Positions 8,190 to 16,563 of a DNA stretch of 64,000 nt are shown here, piece after piece. Position 1 is the stretch's first letter, and each line of letters starts with the position of its first letter. The stretch comes from Blastopirellula sediminis (GTDB taxonomy: Bacteria > Planctomycetota > Planctomycetia > Pirellulales > Pirellulaceae), in assembly GCF_020966755.1 (NCBI RefSeq), contig NZ_JAJKFT010000002.1, positions 682,001 to 746,000 on the forward strand, read 5' to 3'. A model generated the notes under the pieces. That model made no database searches and was not told where the DNA came from. It saw only the letters and a list, made by a program, of their open reading frames with translations. A program made the position numbers and the translations under genes.

Positions 8190-9212
8190 CTAAGGCTGCT
8201 TGTGGTGATGCGCATGCCCTGGCTTCGCGACCGCGCCAACATGTTTCGACGCAACCGGATCTCCCTCGACAATTGCGGGCGGTTTGCAGCGAGCCAGAAA
8301 TCCACCGGCGATGAATACCACTCCTTCGTCGACGACCAGATTGAAGACCGGCTCGATTCGGTCGGTCGGCTTCACTTCGCGAACGACGCTTTCGCTTTTC
8401 TTTTCATCCCGCCATAACCAGATGCGATCTCCGGCTTGCAATTCGCCCGCCGCGCGGAACCCTTGCGTAACGTGACAAAGAGGCTGCGTCTCGGTCGTCG
8501 TCAGCTTCCCAGCGTCGGCGATCACCTCAACCAGTCGGTTGCGGGTAACGAAGACGTCGGCCACTTTCTGCGGCGTTACATTTCCGTCAGCGCCTACCGT
8601 CATGACGGGATCACCGACTTGAATCGCGTCGACCCGCTTTTCGCCTCCCGGAACAACGACCATTGTGCCGGCCGGAAAACAGCCAGGGTGGCATGGCAGC
8701 GGCAACGGCGGCTCGCGCAGCCAAACGACCGCCAGCGGCGCCGGCTTGTCGCTCCAGATCACAAGTCGGCAGCTGCGCAGACTGCCGTCAGGCGCCGAGA
8801 TATAGAGCGGGTTGCTGATCTTCGGACCGGTCAACCGATAAAGCATCCACTCTTGAGTCTCCGGAGGAGGTCCGCCCGGATTCATGGTGAAGCTCTGCTT
8901 TTTGACGAAGCCCATCGTGCAATCGAGCTTCAGCGGCGGCGCTGCGTTTCCCATGTTGACGTTGCCGAAATCGTCGATGGCGGGAGCGGCCTGAGTCAGC
9001 GTCAGCGTGCCGGAGTAGCGGTCGTCGCCAACTTTGCGAACCGCCAATTGAAACTTGCAGATCGGCTGCGGCGCACTGCTGATGCGTATGCCCGGAGTAA
9101 AAACGTCGGACGCTAATTCATACGTTTCGGCGGCAAGCGAGTCAGCCGCCGTCAAACCAAAGAGCCCAAGAAGTGCGAGCACCGCGACGACGACATATTT
9201 GCGACTAGACAT
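8190..9212 (-). CDS. Secreted protein with a catalytically degenerate Hint (intein/hedgehog-like) domain
   Basis: A 340-residue protein with a signal peptide (YVVVAVLALLGLFGL...LAA). Residues ~30-170 are a beta-rich domain of unknown type. From Cys178 (GCFPAGTMVVVPGG) to about residue 315 it follows the Hint fold of polymorphic toxins and inteins: VDAIQVGDPVMT, FRAAGELQAGDRIWLW, and the closing strand VFNLVVDEGVVFIAGG. The block-B histidine is replaced (TETQP where TxxHP is expected) and the terminal His-Asn is replaced by ARCK. Self-splicing or autocleavage is therefore unlikely despite the conserved first cysteine. A His-rich tail (HAHHHKQ) ends the protein. No toxin domain is attached. I recall related non-catalytic Hint proteins in other planctomycetes. 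Confidence 0.82.
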   Translation of the reverse strand: MSSRKYVVVAVLALLGLFGLTAADSLAAETYELASDVFTPGIRISSAPQPICKFQLAVRKVGDDRYSGTLTLTQAAPAIDDFGNVNMGNAAPPLKLDCTMGFVKKQSFTMNPGGPPPETQEWMLYRLTGPKISNPLYISAPDGSLRSCRLVIWSDKPAPLAVVWLREPPLPLPCHPGCFPAGTMVVVPGGEKRVDAIQVGDPVMTVGADGNVTPQKVADVFVTRNRLVEVIADAGKLTTTETQPLCHVTQGFRAAGELQAGDRIWLWRDEKKSESVVREVKPTDRIEPVFNLVVDEGVVFIAGGFLARCKPPAIVEGDPVASKHVGAVAKPGHAHHHKQP

Positions 9213-9320
9213 CGCTGATTCTCCCGAGTCGGGAAACGTCCAAAGAGATATTCGAAAACGTAAGCGTCGCGTCAGGGCTCGTCAAACCTTTTCCGGCGGA
9301 GATGAAAAGGAAGCAAGAAA

Positions 9321-9356
9321 CGAAAAAGGGCGAGAACCAAACGATTCTCGCCCTTT
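9321..9356 (-). terminator. Intrinsic terminator on the minus strand
   Basis: A perfect 12-bp stem, AAAGGGCGAGAA (9325-9336) with its complement at 9345-9356 and an 8-nt loop, is followed on the minus strand by TTTTTCG. No protein gene on that strand ends here; the nearest upstream minus-strand object is the candidate RNA at 9405-9539. It lies about 110 bp upstream of the Hint gene start. Confidence 0.65.
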
Positions 9357-9404
9357 CGATATATCCAGCCCCTGGAGCTTGTGGGAAGCAAGTTCCAGGG
9401 GCCT

Positions 9405-9539
9405 AAAAAAAGGCTCGCCGTGAAGCCAATGTCGGCGCGGTCGACCCAGTTAACCGCGTGCTCCGACATCAAAGCAGCTTCGACCCAGGAGGGGGGCTCT
9501 CGCTCGTTCCCGCAAACTTGCGAGCAACGACGAGCCTTT
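9405..9539 (-). ncRNA. Candidate structured small RNA
   Basis: On the minus strand, bases 9539-9527 pair with 9421-9409 as a 13-bp closing stem (one G-U), followed immediately by seven T residues (9411-9405). Inside are a side hairpin (GCUCG...CGAGC) and a long arm built from GAAGC/GCUUC, AUGUCGG/CCGACAU and CGCGGU/ACCGCG. A C-rich linker, GCCCCCCUCCU, stays unpaired. The motif CUGGGUCGA occurs twice. A further 14-bp hairpin (9368-9402) and then the terminator at 9321-9356 follow downstream. No protein frame is convincing here. I do not recognise 6S, SRP, tmRNA, RNase P or a known riboswitch. It could be a trans-acting RNA or an unusual leader of the Hint gene. Confidence 0.45.
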
Positions 9540-9743
9540 CCAAAGTTCAAGCTTTTTTCGCTCGCCGCATCCTTGTCAGCGATCGAGCGGGGCAATAAAT
9601 AGCTAATCGCCAAACGCGTGTCTGCGCCAATTTTTTTAAGTTCTGAGCCGGGCTTCGCCGGGTACTCCAAGGCGGGGAAGCGTCTATAATGAGCGACTTT
9701 CCTCGCGTAAAGACTCTCATCCTGCCTAAGAAAGGACGACAAG

Positions 9744-10826
9744 ATGTCGCTCGGCTTTGCCATCGTCGGTTGTGGAATGATCGCCGATTTCCACGCTCGC
9801 GCTATCGCGGACCTACGCGGCGCCAAACTGGTCGCCTGCTACTCGCGTAACGGCGAGCGTGCCGCTGAATTCGCTTCCAAACATGGCTGCGCCGCCTACT
9901 CCGACCTCGACCAGATGCTGGCCGATCCGGCGGTCGACATCGTCTCGATCTGCACCCCGAGCGGCGCTCATATGGAGCCCGGCGTTGCGGCGGCTCGCGC
10001 CGGCAAGCACGTGATCATCGAGAAGCCGCTCGAAATCACCCTGAAGCGCTGCGACAAGCTGATCAGCGAATGTGAAAAGGCAGGGGTCAAACTCTCGACG
10101 ATCTTCCCCTCGCGGTTCCATGGCCCGTCGGTCGAGCTGAAAAAAGCGATCGAAGCGGGGCGTTTCGGGACGCTGACGATGGGGGACGCCTACGTCAAAT
10201 GGTTCCGCACCCAAGCCTATTACGACAGCGGCGCGTGGCGCGGCACGTGGGCGTTGGACGGCGGCGGCGCCTTGATGAATCAAGCGATTCACAGCGTCGA
10301 CCTCCTCTGTTGGTTGATGGGGGATGTCGAGGAGATCTCGGCCTACACGTCGTTGCTCGCCCACGAGCGGATTGAAGTCGAAGACGTCGCGGTCGCTTCG
10401 CTGAAGTTCAAGAGTGGGGCGCTCGGCGTGATCCAAGCGTCGACGGCGTCGTATCCTGGCTTCCTGAAGCGGATCGAAATCAGCGGCTCGCAAGGCTCGG
10501 CCATCATGGAAGAGGAAGACCTGAAAAAGTGGGAATTCGCCAAGATGACCAAGAAGGATCAAGCGATCCAGGAACGTCTGGCCGGCAAAACCCATACCGG
10601 CGGCGGGGCGGCTGACCCGAAGGCGATCGGCCACCATGGCCACACCGCCCAGTTCAAGGATTTCGTCGACGCGATCAAAAAGGATCGCGAGCCGCTGATC
10701 AACGGCCCGGAAGGTCGCCGAGCGGTCGAAGTGATCCTGGCGATCTACAAAGCGGCCGAGACCGGCAAATCGGTCCAATTGCCGCTGAAATCGGACCCGG
10801 TGCTGAAAGCCCGCAGCGGAAAATAG
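9744..10826 (+). CDS. Gfo/Idh/MocA family NAD(P)-dependent oxidoreductase
   Basis: A 360-residue cytoplasmic dehydrogenase without a signal peptide. The N-terminal Rossmann domain has the nucleotide motif IVGCGMIADFHA. The family signature EKPLEIT follows around residue 92. The C-terminal substrate domain includes GGGALMNQAIHSVDLLCWL, where the Gly-Gly and the histidine are typical catalytic-region residues. Such enzymes oxidise or reduce sugars, inositols or related polyols; the substrate cannot be named here. AAAGGA (9731-9736) stands 7 bases before the ATG, one of the better ribosome-binding sites in the window. TATAAT at 9685-9690 may be its -10 box. A strong terminator follows at 10854, so it is probably monocistronic. 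Confidence 0.9.
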   Translation: MSLGFAIVGCGMIADFHARAIADLRGAKLVACYSRNGERAAEFASKHGCAAYSDLDQMLADPAVDIVSICTPSGAHMEPGVAAARAGKHVIIEKPLEITLKRCDKLISECEKAGVKLSTIFPSRFHGPSVELKKAIEAGRFGTLTMGDAYVKWFRTQAYYDSGAWRGTWALDGGGALMNQAIHSVDLLCWLMGDVEEISAYTSLLAHERIEVEDVAVASLKFKSGALGVIQASTASYPGFLKRIEISGSQGSAIMEEEDLKKWEFAKMTKKDQAIQERLAGKTHTGGGAADPKAIGHHGHTAQFKDFVDAIKKDREPLINGPEGRRAVEVILAIYKAAETGKSVQLPLKSDPVLKARSGK

Positions 10827-10853
10827 CCGATTCTCTGAACATCCAGTTCCACC

Positions 10854-10889
10854 AAGGGCATTTTGCCGAATTCGGTAAAATGCCCTTTT
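10854..10889 (+). terminator. Intrinsic terminator after the Gfo/Idh/MocA gene
   Basis: AAGGGCATTTTGCCG (from 10854) pairs with CGGTAAAATGCCCTT (to 10887), one G-U, around an AATT centre, followed by TTTTCC. It ends 62 bp before the chosen start of the acyltransferase gene. Confidence 0.85.
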
Positions 10890-10950
10890 CCTATTGGGCG
10901 TTTCTCGCCACAATACCGCCGGTTTGATAGCACCAAGCAGGGAAGCGGCG

Positions 10951-11916
10951 GTGAGTCTAAAGATAGTATTGGATTATCTGGTCTATGTCGCGGTTCGCTT
11001 GACGATTTGCATCGTCCAGGCGATTCCGCTCGATCGCTGCGCCGCAATCGCCCGATTTCTGGCCTGGCTGGTCAGCGACGTGTTGAAGATTCGCGCGAAG
11101 CTGCTCGACTCGAATCTCCGGCATGCCTTTCCCGAAATGTCGGCCGCTGAGCGGAAGAAGCTCGCTCGCCGAACCTGGCGACATCTGCTGCTGATGGTTT
11201 GCGAAATCGCGCATGCCCCGCGCAAGATTCACGAAACGAACTGGCGCGACTACGTCGACCTGAAAAACGCCGACGATAAGATTCGCCTGTTGCTGTCGAA
11301 ACGTCCGGTGGTGATTCTCTTGGGGCACCTCGGCAACTTCGAGATGATGGGCTACATCGCCGGCATTCTCGGTTTTCCGACCTACACGGTGGCTCGTCCG
11401 CTCGATAACCAGTTCCTGCATGATTTCGTCCAACGGTTTCGTGGGGCGACAGGGCAGTTCATCCTGCCGAAGCAGGGAAGCGCCAACTTCATCGAGAAAA
11501 CGCTGCAATCGGGCGGAACGCTCGGTCTGCTCTGCGATCAAAACGCTGGGCCGAAAGGTTGCTGGGTCGAATTCATGGGACGCCCGGCGTCGTGCCACAA
11601 AGCGATCTCGCTCTTCTCGATGGGAAGCGGCGCTCCGCTGGTAATGAGCTACTTCCGCCGCACCGATCGCCCGATGCACTTTGAAATGGGAATCCAAGGA
11701 ATCTACGATCCCGCCACCGCTGATCCCCAACTGGGGGTCAAAGAGTTGGCGATGTGGTACAATAGTCATCTCGAAGCGATGATTCGTCGCAATCCCGATC
11801 AATACTGGTGGATCCACAATCGTTGGCGCGACGACCGTCCGCAAAAGCAGAAGAAAACTCCTGCCGCTGCGACGACCGCCGCTACCGAGACCGAAGGCGC
11901 ACGCCGCGCCGCCTAG
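10951..11916 (+). CDS. LpxL/HtrB-like lysophospholipid (lipid A) acyltransferase
   Basis: A 321-residue protein started at GTG 10951, which has AGGGA seven bases upstream; a longer TTG-started form adds 19 residues without homology-like sequence. A hydrophobic N terminus (IVLDYLVYVAVRLTICIV) would anchor it at the inner membrane. The acyltransferase motif is HLGNFEMMGY, with the catalytic H-x4-E, and later LLCDQNAG and the C-terminal NPDQYWWIHNRW match the HtrB/LpxL family. The enzyme would transfer an acyl chain to lipid A or another lipid on the cytoplasmic face. Planctomycetes carry lipid A genes, so this fits. A Rieske gene follows after 32 bp. Confidence 0.88.
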   Translation: MSLKIVLDYLVYVAVRLTICIVQAIPLDRCAAIARFLAWLVSDVLKIRAKLLDSNLRHAFPEMSAAERKKLARRTWRHLLLMVCEIAHAPRKIHETNWRDYVDLKNADDKIRLLLSKRPVVILLGHLGNFEMMGYIAGILGFPTYTVARPLDNQFLHDFVQRFRGATGQFILPKQGSANFIEKTLQSGGTLGLLCDQNAGPKGCWVEFMGRPASCHKAISLFSMGSGAPLVMSYFRRTDRPMHFEMGIQGIYDPATADPQLGVKELAMWYNSHLEAMIRRNPDQYWWIHNRWRDDRPQKQKKTPAAATTAATETEGARRAA

Positions 11917-11948
11917 AGCATCTGCACCTCTGTTCTTCGCTGATTCGT

Positions 11949-12266
11949 ATGCCAAATTGGGTTCATGCTGCGCACGTTGACGACGTCCCCGCCGACTGCG
12001 GATTGGAATTGGTGATCGCCAGTCGCATCATCGGACTCTATCGCGTGGGAGATCAATTCTTCGCGATGGATGGCATCTGCGCACATCAAGGAGGCCCCGT
12101 CGCCAAAGGGGGCATCTGCGGTTCGATCGTCACATGTCCCTGGCATGGCTGGCAATACGACGTAACGACCGGCAAGCATGAGTTGAGCGAAATTCGCCAG
12201 CAAACTTTTCCGATCGAACGTCGCGGCGACGAGCTGTTTATTGATATGCAAGTCCCCGGTATCTAG
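11949..12266 (+). CDS. Rieske [2Fe-2S] ferredoxin-like protein
   Basis: A compact 105-residue protein starting at ATG 11949 (MPNWVHAAHVDDVPAD). Both Rieske cluster motifs are present: CAHQGGPV (Cys-x-His) and CPWHGWQY (Cys-x-x-His), which bind a 2Fe-2S cluster with two Cys and two His. There is no membrane segment or oxygenase domain, so it is the small soluble type that donates electrons to oxygenases or resembles NirD. No oxygenase lies alongside, so the partner is unknown. It follows the acyltransferase gene by 32 bp and is likely cotranscribed with it. Confidence 0.9.
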   Translation: MPNWVHAAHVDDVPADCGLELVIASRIIGLYRVGDQFFAMDGICAHQGGPVAKGGICGSIVTCPWHGWQYDVTTGKHELSEIRQQTFPIERRGDELFIDMQVPGI

Positions 12267-12345
12267 GGCGACATCTTTTGCGCAGGCCCGCGATCGGGTA
12301 GCCTGAAAGCATACCCCGACAACAATCCTCATTTGCTGCGCCCCC

Positions 12346-13299
12346 TTGATCGAAGTTCGCCGCTTTCTCAACTCCGATCCGCCGAAACTGGCGGAAATCT
12401 GGAACAGCCAACCGCTGGGCGCTCACCTCGCGCAACCGATGACGGTCGGTTCGCTCGAAACGTACGTATTCGCCAAGCCTTACTTCCGCCCCGAAACGTT
12501 CCTGGTCGCCGTTGAACCGGATGGCGCCGTCGCCGGCATGGCTCACGTCGCTCTCTCGCGCGATCTCTCCCCCGATGCGACGCCCAGCGGCGATGCGTTT
12601 CTCTCGATGTTGCTGGTCGCGGGACATGCCAACTACGACGCGACGAGCGACGCATTGCTCGACCAGGCCGAAGCCTTGGCGAGAGAATCAGGCGCCGCGC
12701 AACTGATCACCGGCGGCGCTCCGCCGCTCGGCCCGTTTTACTTCGGGCTGGCCGGCGGATCGCACAACCTGGGCGTTCCCTCGACGTTTGAAATCCTGCG
12801 CAGCCGACTCGTCGAGCGTAGCTATGACACCATCGGCGAATACTGGGCGATGCGGGCCAACATCCGCGGCTTTCGCCCTTCGGTCAGTCGCGACATGATG
12901 CAGATTCGCCGCGCTTACTCGGTCGAAGCGAACTTTAATCCGCCGCCGCTCGATTGGCTGCAGTCGTGCATCTACATGCACTTTGAACGCTCGCAGTTCG
13001 ATCTGATTCCAAAACTGAAATCGGCCGTCGCGGCGACCGCCACCTTTATCGATTTGCCCCACTACAGTCAGCTTTGGGGCGTTCACGCCGCGGCCCTCGT
13101 CTCGGTCGAAACGCTCGAAGACGGCGACGAGGCGAAGTCAAGTTATCTGCTCGGCGAAGCGCTGCGGCAACTGTCCGAGACTGGCGTCGGCCGGATCGAA
13201 ACGCAGGTCGACAAAAACGACCTCGGCGGCTACTCGATGCTGCGAACTCTTGGCTTCGACGAGGTCTACCAGTCGATTCGCATGGCGAAGTCGCTCTAG
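12346..13299 (+). CDS. Probable double-GNAT acetyltransferase
   Basis: A 317-residue protein, apparently started at a TTG (LIEVRRFLNSDPPKLAEIWN reads like a GNAT N terminus). Two halves are visible. The first (residues ~1-150) has GAVAGMAHVALS and a helix with DALLDQAEALARESGA, as in acetyl-CoA-binding GNAT cores. The second ends SVETLEDGDEAKSSYLLGEALRQL then GGYSMLRTLGFDEVYQSIRM, which again matches the last strands of a GNAT fold. The substrate is unknown, and the classic Q/RxxGxG/A loop is not clear in either half. Its stop codon overlaps the convergent metallopeptidase stop as CTAG. Confidence 0.6.
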   Translation: MIEVRRFLNSDPPKLAEIWNSQPLGAHLAQPMTVGSLETYVFAKPYFRPETFLVAVEPDGAVAGMAHVALSRDLSPDATPSGDAFLSMLLVAGHANYDATSDALLDQAEALARESGAAQLITGGAPPLGPFYFGLAGGSHNLGVPSTFEILRSRLVERSYDTIGEYWAMRANIRGFRPSVSRDMMQIRRAYSVEANFNPPPLDWLQSCIYMHFERSQFDLIPKLKSAVAATATFIDLPHYSQLWGVHAAALVSVETLEDGDEAKSSYLLGEALRQLSETGVGRIETQVDKNDLGGYSMLRTLGFDEVYQSIRMAKSL

Positions 13300-14093
13300 C
13301 GCTGCGAGATCGCGACCAAGTACTGGGTCGCGGCGATCTCCGCATTCGGATTGCCATGGCGGATCCGCAGCGAAATCGGGTCGACCAGTTCATGGCGACT
13401 TTCCGCCGCCAACTTCGAAGTGATCAAACCGCGCTGCGGACCGGACAAAAGGTAGTGCGTCCAGAGCCAAGCTTCGGCGTAGTCGAGTCGCGTCATCGCT
13501 TCCGGGCGATCAAGCGTCGACAGTCGATCCAGATTCGGACGCCAACCGCCGTTTTGCAGGGCGCCGTTTAAGGTCGGCAGATGTTCTGGATTGATCCGTC
13601 CCGGCTGCGGTGGAACTTCAAAGTACTCAGCCAGACCTTCGTCGAGCCACAACGGAATCTGACCGACGTTGGCGTGCAGGTAAGCGTGCGTCAGTTCATG
13701 ACGCAGATCGGTTACCACATGATCCGACCAGTGAGCGTAAATGTGCGTCCCGCTCGAGTCGTTCACAAAGACCGCGCGGCGGCCGTTCAGTTGCGGAAAT
13801 CGCTGGGCGATCACCTCGCGGTAGTCGCTTTCGTTGCGATACAAGTGCACCTGGATCGGCACGTCTTCCATCGGCACTTGTAACGTCTGGGCGAGATCTC
13901 CCCGGAGCGATTCGACCTGTTGGCGGGCCGCTTCATCTTCGGGAAGCGGGAAGTCGGCGATGATCACCAGGTTGCCCGACGCGATCGTCGGCATCACCAG
14001 CGTGCTCGGCGTCGGTCGATTCCAGAGGGCGCAGCCTGCCAGTCCGCAGAATGCGGTAAGCAAACCAAGCCGTAAAATCAGGCCGCACGACAC
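13296..14093 (-). CDS. Peptidase MA-like (gluzincin) zinc-metallopeptidase lipoprotein
   Basis: A 265-residue protein with a lipoprotein signal (LLTAFCGLAGC). The zinc motif HELTH lies in DLRHELTHAYLH, and a downstream glutamate in WLDEGLAEYFE sits at the spacing expected of gluzincins, where Glu is the third ligand. This matches the peptidase MA/DUF1570-type proteins common in planctomycetes. It would act in the periplasm or at the outer membrane; substrate unknown. It lies 39 bp downstream of ispG on the same strand and may share its transcript. Its stop codon overlaps the stop of the facing GNAT gene. Confidence 0.82.
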   Translation of the reverse strand: MSCGLILRLGLLTAFCGLAGCALWNRPTPSTLVMPTIASGNLVIIADFPLPEDEAARQQVESLRGDLAQTLQVPMEDVPIQVHLYRNESDYREVIAQRFPQLNGRRAVFVNDSSGTHIYAHWSDHVVTDLRHELTHAYLHANVGQIPLWLDEGLAEYFEVPPQPGRINPEHLPTLNGALQNGGWRPNLDRLSTLDRPEAMTRLDYAEAWLWTHYLLSGPQRGLITSKLAAESRHELVDPISLRIRHGNPNAEIAATQYLVAISQR

Positions 14094-14132
14094 TTCTGGC
14101 TTCCCTTCCCAGTGGTGCGAGTTCGGAGTCGG

Positions 14133-15278
14133 CTAGTTGGCGCCAACCCGAGTCGCAATCAACGCGTCTAGTTCATGTTTCAGCTTGCCGAGGATCTCGT
14201 CGTACGGAAACGCTCCCAGCTCTTCGCCGCCGCGTTTCAGATTGACGAAGTTCGGGCCGCACCACAGTCCCAGGTCGGCGTCATCAGTTTCGCCCGGTCC
14301 GTTGACGCGGCACCCCATCACGGCGATCGTGATGTCATGTTCTTTGGCGTACTGCGTCATATCCCGAACTTGCTCGGCAAGTTCGACGAACGCTTCGTTT
14401 TCGACCCGTGAGCAGCTCGGGCAGCTGATGATGTTCAGGGTGCTGAGGCCGTAATCAACGACGCTTCGCACGCGTCCCGCGGCGATGTCGGCCAGGATCT
14501 GCCGTCCGGCGGCGATCTCTTCCGGCTTGCGGGGGTTCGGCACGGTCAGCGAAACGCGAATCGTATCGCCGATGCCGCGGCTGATCAGTTGTTCAAAGGC
14601 GATCCGCGTTTTGATGATCCCATCCGGCGGCATACCGGCTTCGGTCACGCCCAGATGGAGCGGCACGTCCGGGCGTTTGTCGGCGAAGAGCTTGTTGACC
14701 TCGATCACCTTTTTCGGGTCAGAGTCCTTCAGCGAGACGCAGTAGCGTGTGAAGCCGAGCGAATCGAGGTGGGCGCAATGTTCCAGCGCGCTTTCCAGCA
14801 TCGGCGTGATCGAATCTTCCGGATCGTACATCAACAGCTTGTCGGGATCGACGCTGCCGCAGTTAACGCCAATCCGCATCGCACAGTCGTTGTCCTTGGC
14901 GACGCCGACCAGGTACTCCACCTTTTCCTTCCACGGCTTGGTTCGCTCATGGTGGTATAAGTGACCAGGGTTGTAGCGGACCTTGTCGACGTGGGGAGCG
15001 ACCAGTTCGGCCAAGCGGTAATTCTCTTGCAGGTCGACCGACAGGTTGGCGGAGGTTTGTTTGCGAATTTCGGCCAGCGCTTCGGCGTCCTTCTTACTGT
15101 CGACCGCAATCCGCACCACATCCGCACCGGCGGCCTCGAGCGCCCGGACTTGCGCGACGGTTGCGTCGATGTCCTGCGTCTTGGTGGCGGTCATGCTTTG
15201 GACGGCAATCGGATTGCCATCGCCGATGGCGATCGAACCAATCGCGACCCGGCGAGTCGAATTTCGCTGAATTTGCAC
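14133..15278 (-). CDS. ispG: 4-hydroxy-3-methylbut-2-en-1-yl diphosphate synthase
   Basis: A 381-residue enzyme of the MEP isoprenoid pathway (GcpE) that reductively converts MEcPP to HMBPP using a 4Fe-4S cluster. The TIM-barrel part starts [20 protein letters not shown] and has [14 protein letters not shown]. Cluster ligands Cys286, Cys289 (ISCPSCSR) and Cys323 ([10 protein letters not shown]) plus the following Glu are all present. The length fits the short bacterial form, without the insertion of plant-type enzymes. The start is GTG at 15276-15278 with GGAGA about nine bases upstream. The metallopeptidase gene follows 39 bp downstream. Confidence 0.97.
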   Translation of the reverse strand: MQIQRNSTRRVAIGSIAIGDGNPIAVQSMTATKTQDIDATVAQVRALEAAGADVVRIAVDSKKDAEALAEIRKQTSANLSVDLQENYRLAELVAPHVDKVRYNPGHLYHHERTKPWKEKVEYLVGVAKDNDCAMRIGVNCGSVDPDKLLMYDPEDSITPMLESALEHCAHLDSLGFTRYCVSLKDSDPKKVIEVNKLFADKRPDVPLHLGVTEAGMPPDGIIKTRIAFEQLISRGIGDTIRVSLTVPNPRKPEEIAAGRQILADIAAGRVRSVVDYGLSTLNIISCPSCSRVENEAFVELAEQVRDMTQYAKEHDITIAVMGCRVNGPGETDDADLGLWCGPNFVNLKRGGEELGAFPYDEILGKLKHELDALIATRVGAN

Positions 15279-15742
15279 CGAAAAGGTCTCCTGCGGCGTT
15301 ATCTAAACTGCACGTATTCTCTTGTACCGCAACAGTTTTGGCAACATCACCATTTTTCCGGCTGTCGCCCCAGGGGCAAGCGGAACAGGACCGTATCGGG
15401 ATCAAGCGAAGAGCAACTGAACGGCGCCCAGGATCAGCAACAGCGTTTCGACGAGCAGGGGGTACTGTTTCAACATTTTCGGGACTCCGGCAACGAGCAA
15501 AAATCGATGGGTCAGTCGATTTCAACTCAGGTCCCATCCGCAACTGCCGTGCCTTTCACGTCTTCGCCGCTCTTGCCTTCATTTGCGCTACTTTTTCGCG
15601 CGAATCGTCTCCGATACTGGCTCCGAAGCGATCAAGCTGGCATTTCCTCAGCCGAGCATATCCATCCACCTGTTTTCATTCTTTCGCCGCCGCCATCTAC
15701 TCATTTCCCCCCCAAGAATTTGGGCACGTCAGGTATCAGCGA
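15279..15742. other. Intergenic region upstream of ispG
   Basis: Holds the ispG leader and probably its promoter (TTGCCA and GAGAAT 17 bp apart on the minus strand, weak). The only coding candidate is the 24-codon frame at 15402-15476. The rest shows no recognisable feature, and longer frames on either strand have no protein-like composition. Confidence 0.4.
15402..15476 (-). CDS. Possible tiny hydrophobic peptide upstream of ispG
   Basis: An ATG-started frame of 24 codons encodes MLKQYPLLVETLLLILGAVQ followed by LLFA and a stop. The composition is that of a single membrane-spanning helix with a short charged N terminus, which chance rarely gives in this GC-rich DNA. No convincing ribosome-binding site is seen, and a TTG further upstream in frame is possible. 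It lies 123 bp before ispG on the same strand and could be a small membrane protein, a leader peptide or chance. No family is recognised. Confidence 0.3.
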   Translation of the reverse strand: MLKQYPLLVETLLLILGAVQLLFA

Positions 15743-16414
15743 TCATTCGATTGTCTCGCGGCGTCGCCAATTTAAGGAAACGCCAATCTTACGGGAAAAA
15801 CTTCCATCCCAATTCGGTTCTAGCCCCTCGTCCTGCAAACAACGACAAACCTCCTGAGCGATGCCGAGGGCGTTCGCTTCGTAGAGATCCGGCGCCACTT
15901 CCGCCTGGTCGGTCGAAATCCAACCATAGCCCAAGTAGACCGTCAACTCGGTCTTTTCGGCCAGCATCTCGGGCATCGTTTGATCAATGAAGAAGGCGTA
16001 TCCCCGTACGCGATCTTTAAAGCCGGGAAATCGACGCTCGATTTCGTCGATCCGATACGACAGTTCGCTGACGGTGCACGAATCGCAGCAAGGGGAGACC
16101 TGCCACAGCATGATTCCTTGGTCGCGCAACTTCGATTCAACGCGATCAAGGCGATCGCAGTCGGTCTCGTCGGGCCAGGTCGCCTCTTCCGCCGCAAGTT
16201 CAGCTGCGATTCGTTCCAACTCCGCTTCAGCGAACTGCTCGAAATCTTCCTCTTCTTCCTCGGGCGGCCCCTCCTCGACAAACATCTGGCAGCAATTGTC
16301 GAGGATTTCTTCGGCGTCATTTCGCTTGAGACGGAGTTGTCCCAGCAGAAACTGGCTGATCGACTCGCGCAGCTCCCGCCGCGTCTGGTCGCTCCACGGT
16401 ACTTCTTCACTCAT
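15743..16414 (-). CDS. DUF6891-like protein of unknown function
   Basis: A 223-residue cytoplasmic protein starting at ATG 16414 (MSEEVPWSDQTRRELRESIS). The N-terminal half is helical, with a very acidic run (GPPEEEEEDFEQFAEAELE). The second half contains GIMLWQVSPCCDSCTVSEL, then RGYAFFIDQTMPE, LTVYLGYG, ALGIAQEVCRCLQDEGL and the ending VSLNWRRRE. That order of motifs is what I remember of the DUF6891 family. The CCxxC cluster might bind metal. Function unknown. It is divergent from trmL across a ~150-bp gap. Confidence 0.6.
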   Translation of the reverse strand: MSEEVPWSDQTRRELRESISQFLLGQLRLKRNDAEEILDNCCQMFVEEGPPEEEEEDFEQFAEAELERIAAELAAEEATWPDETDCDRLDRVESKLRDQGIMLWQVSPCCDSCTVSELSYRIDEIERRFPGFKDRVRGYAFFIDQTMPEMLAEKTELTVYLGYGWISTDQAEVAPDLYEANALGIAQEVCRCLQDEGLEPNWDGSFSRKIGVSLNWRRRETIE

Positions 16415-16563
16415 CAGCTTTCTCCCGAGCATTGCAGAGCCGGCGCTAGTTGACGGCGGTCCATCCTATCCTGCCTTCTAGCGAAGCGACTGCGGGTCCG
16501 GCAGAATAGCGAAGACCCCCAATCCCATCAAAGCCTCCTTGGACCGCTGAAACGCAAAATCCG

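Noticed and set aside
8190-9212. An intein or a polymorphic toxin
   Set aside because: The Hint domain is not inserted in another protein, lacks the terminal Asn and the block-B His, and no toxin domain or immunity gene follows.
9690-9730. RNase P RNA, suggested by GAGGAAAGUC on the minus strand near 9700
   Set aside because: The match stops after ten bases, and the other conserved RNase P segments are not found downstream.
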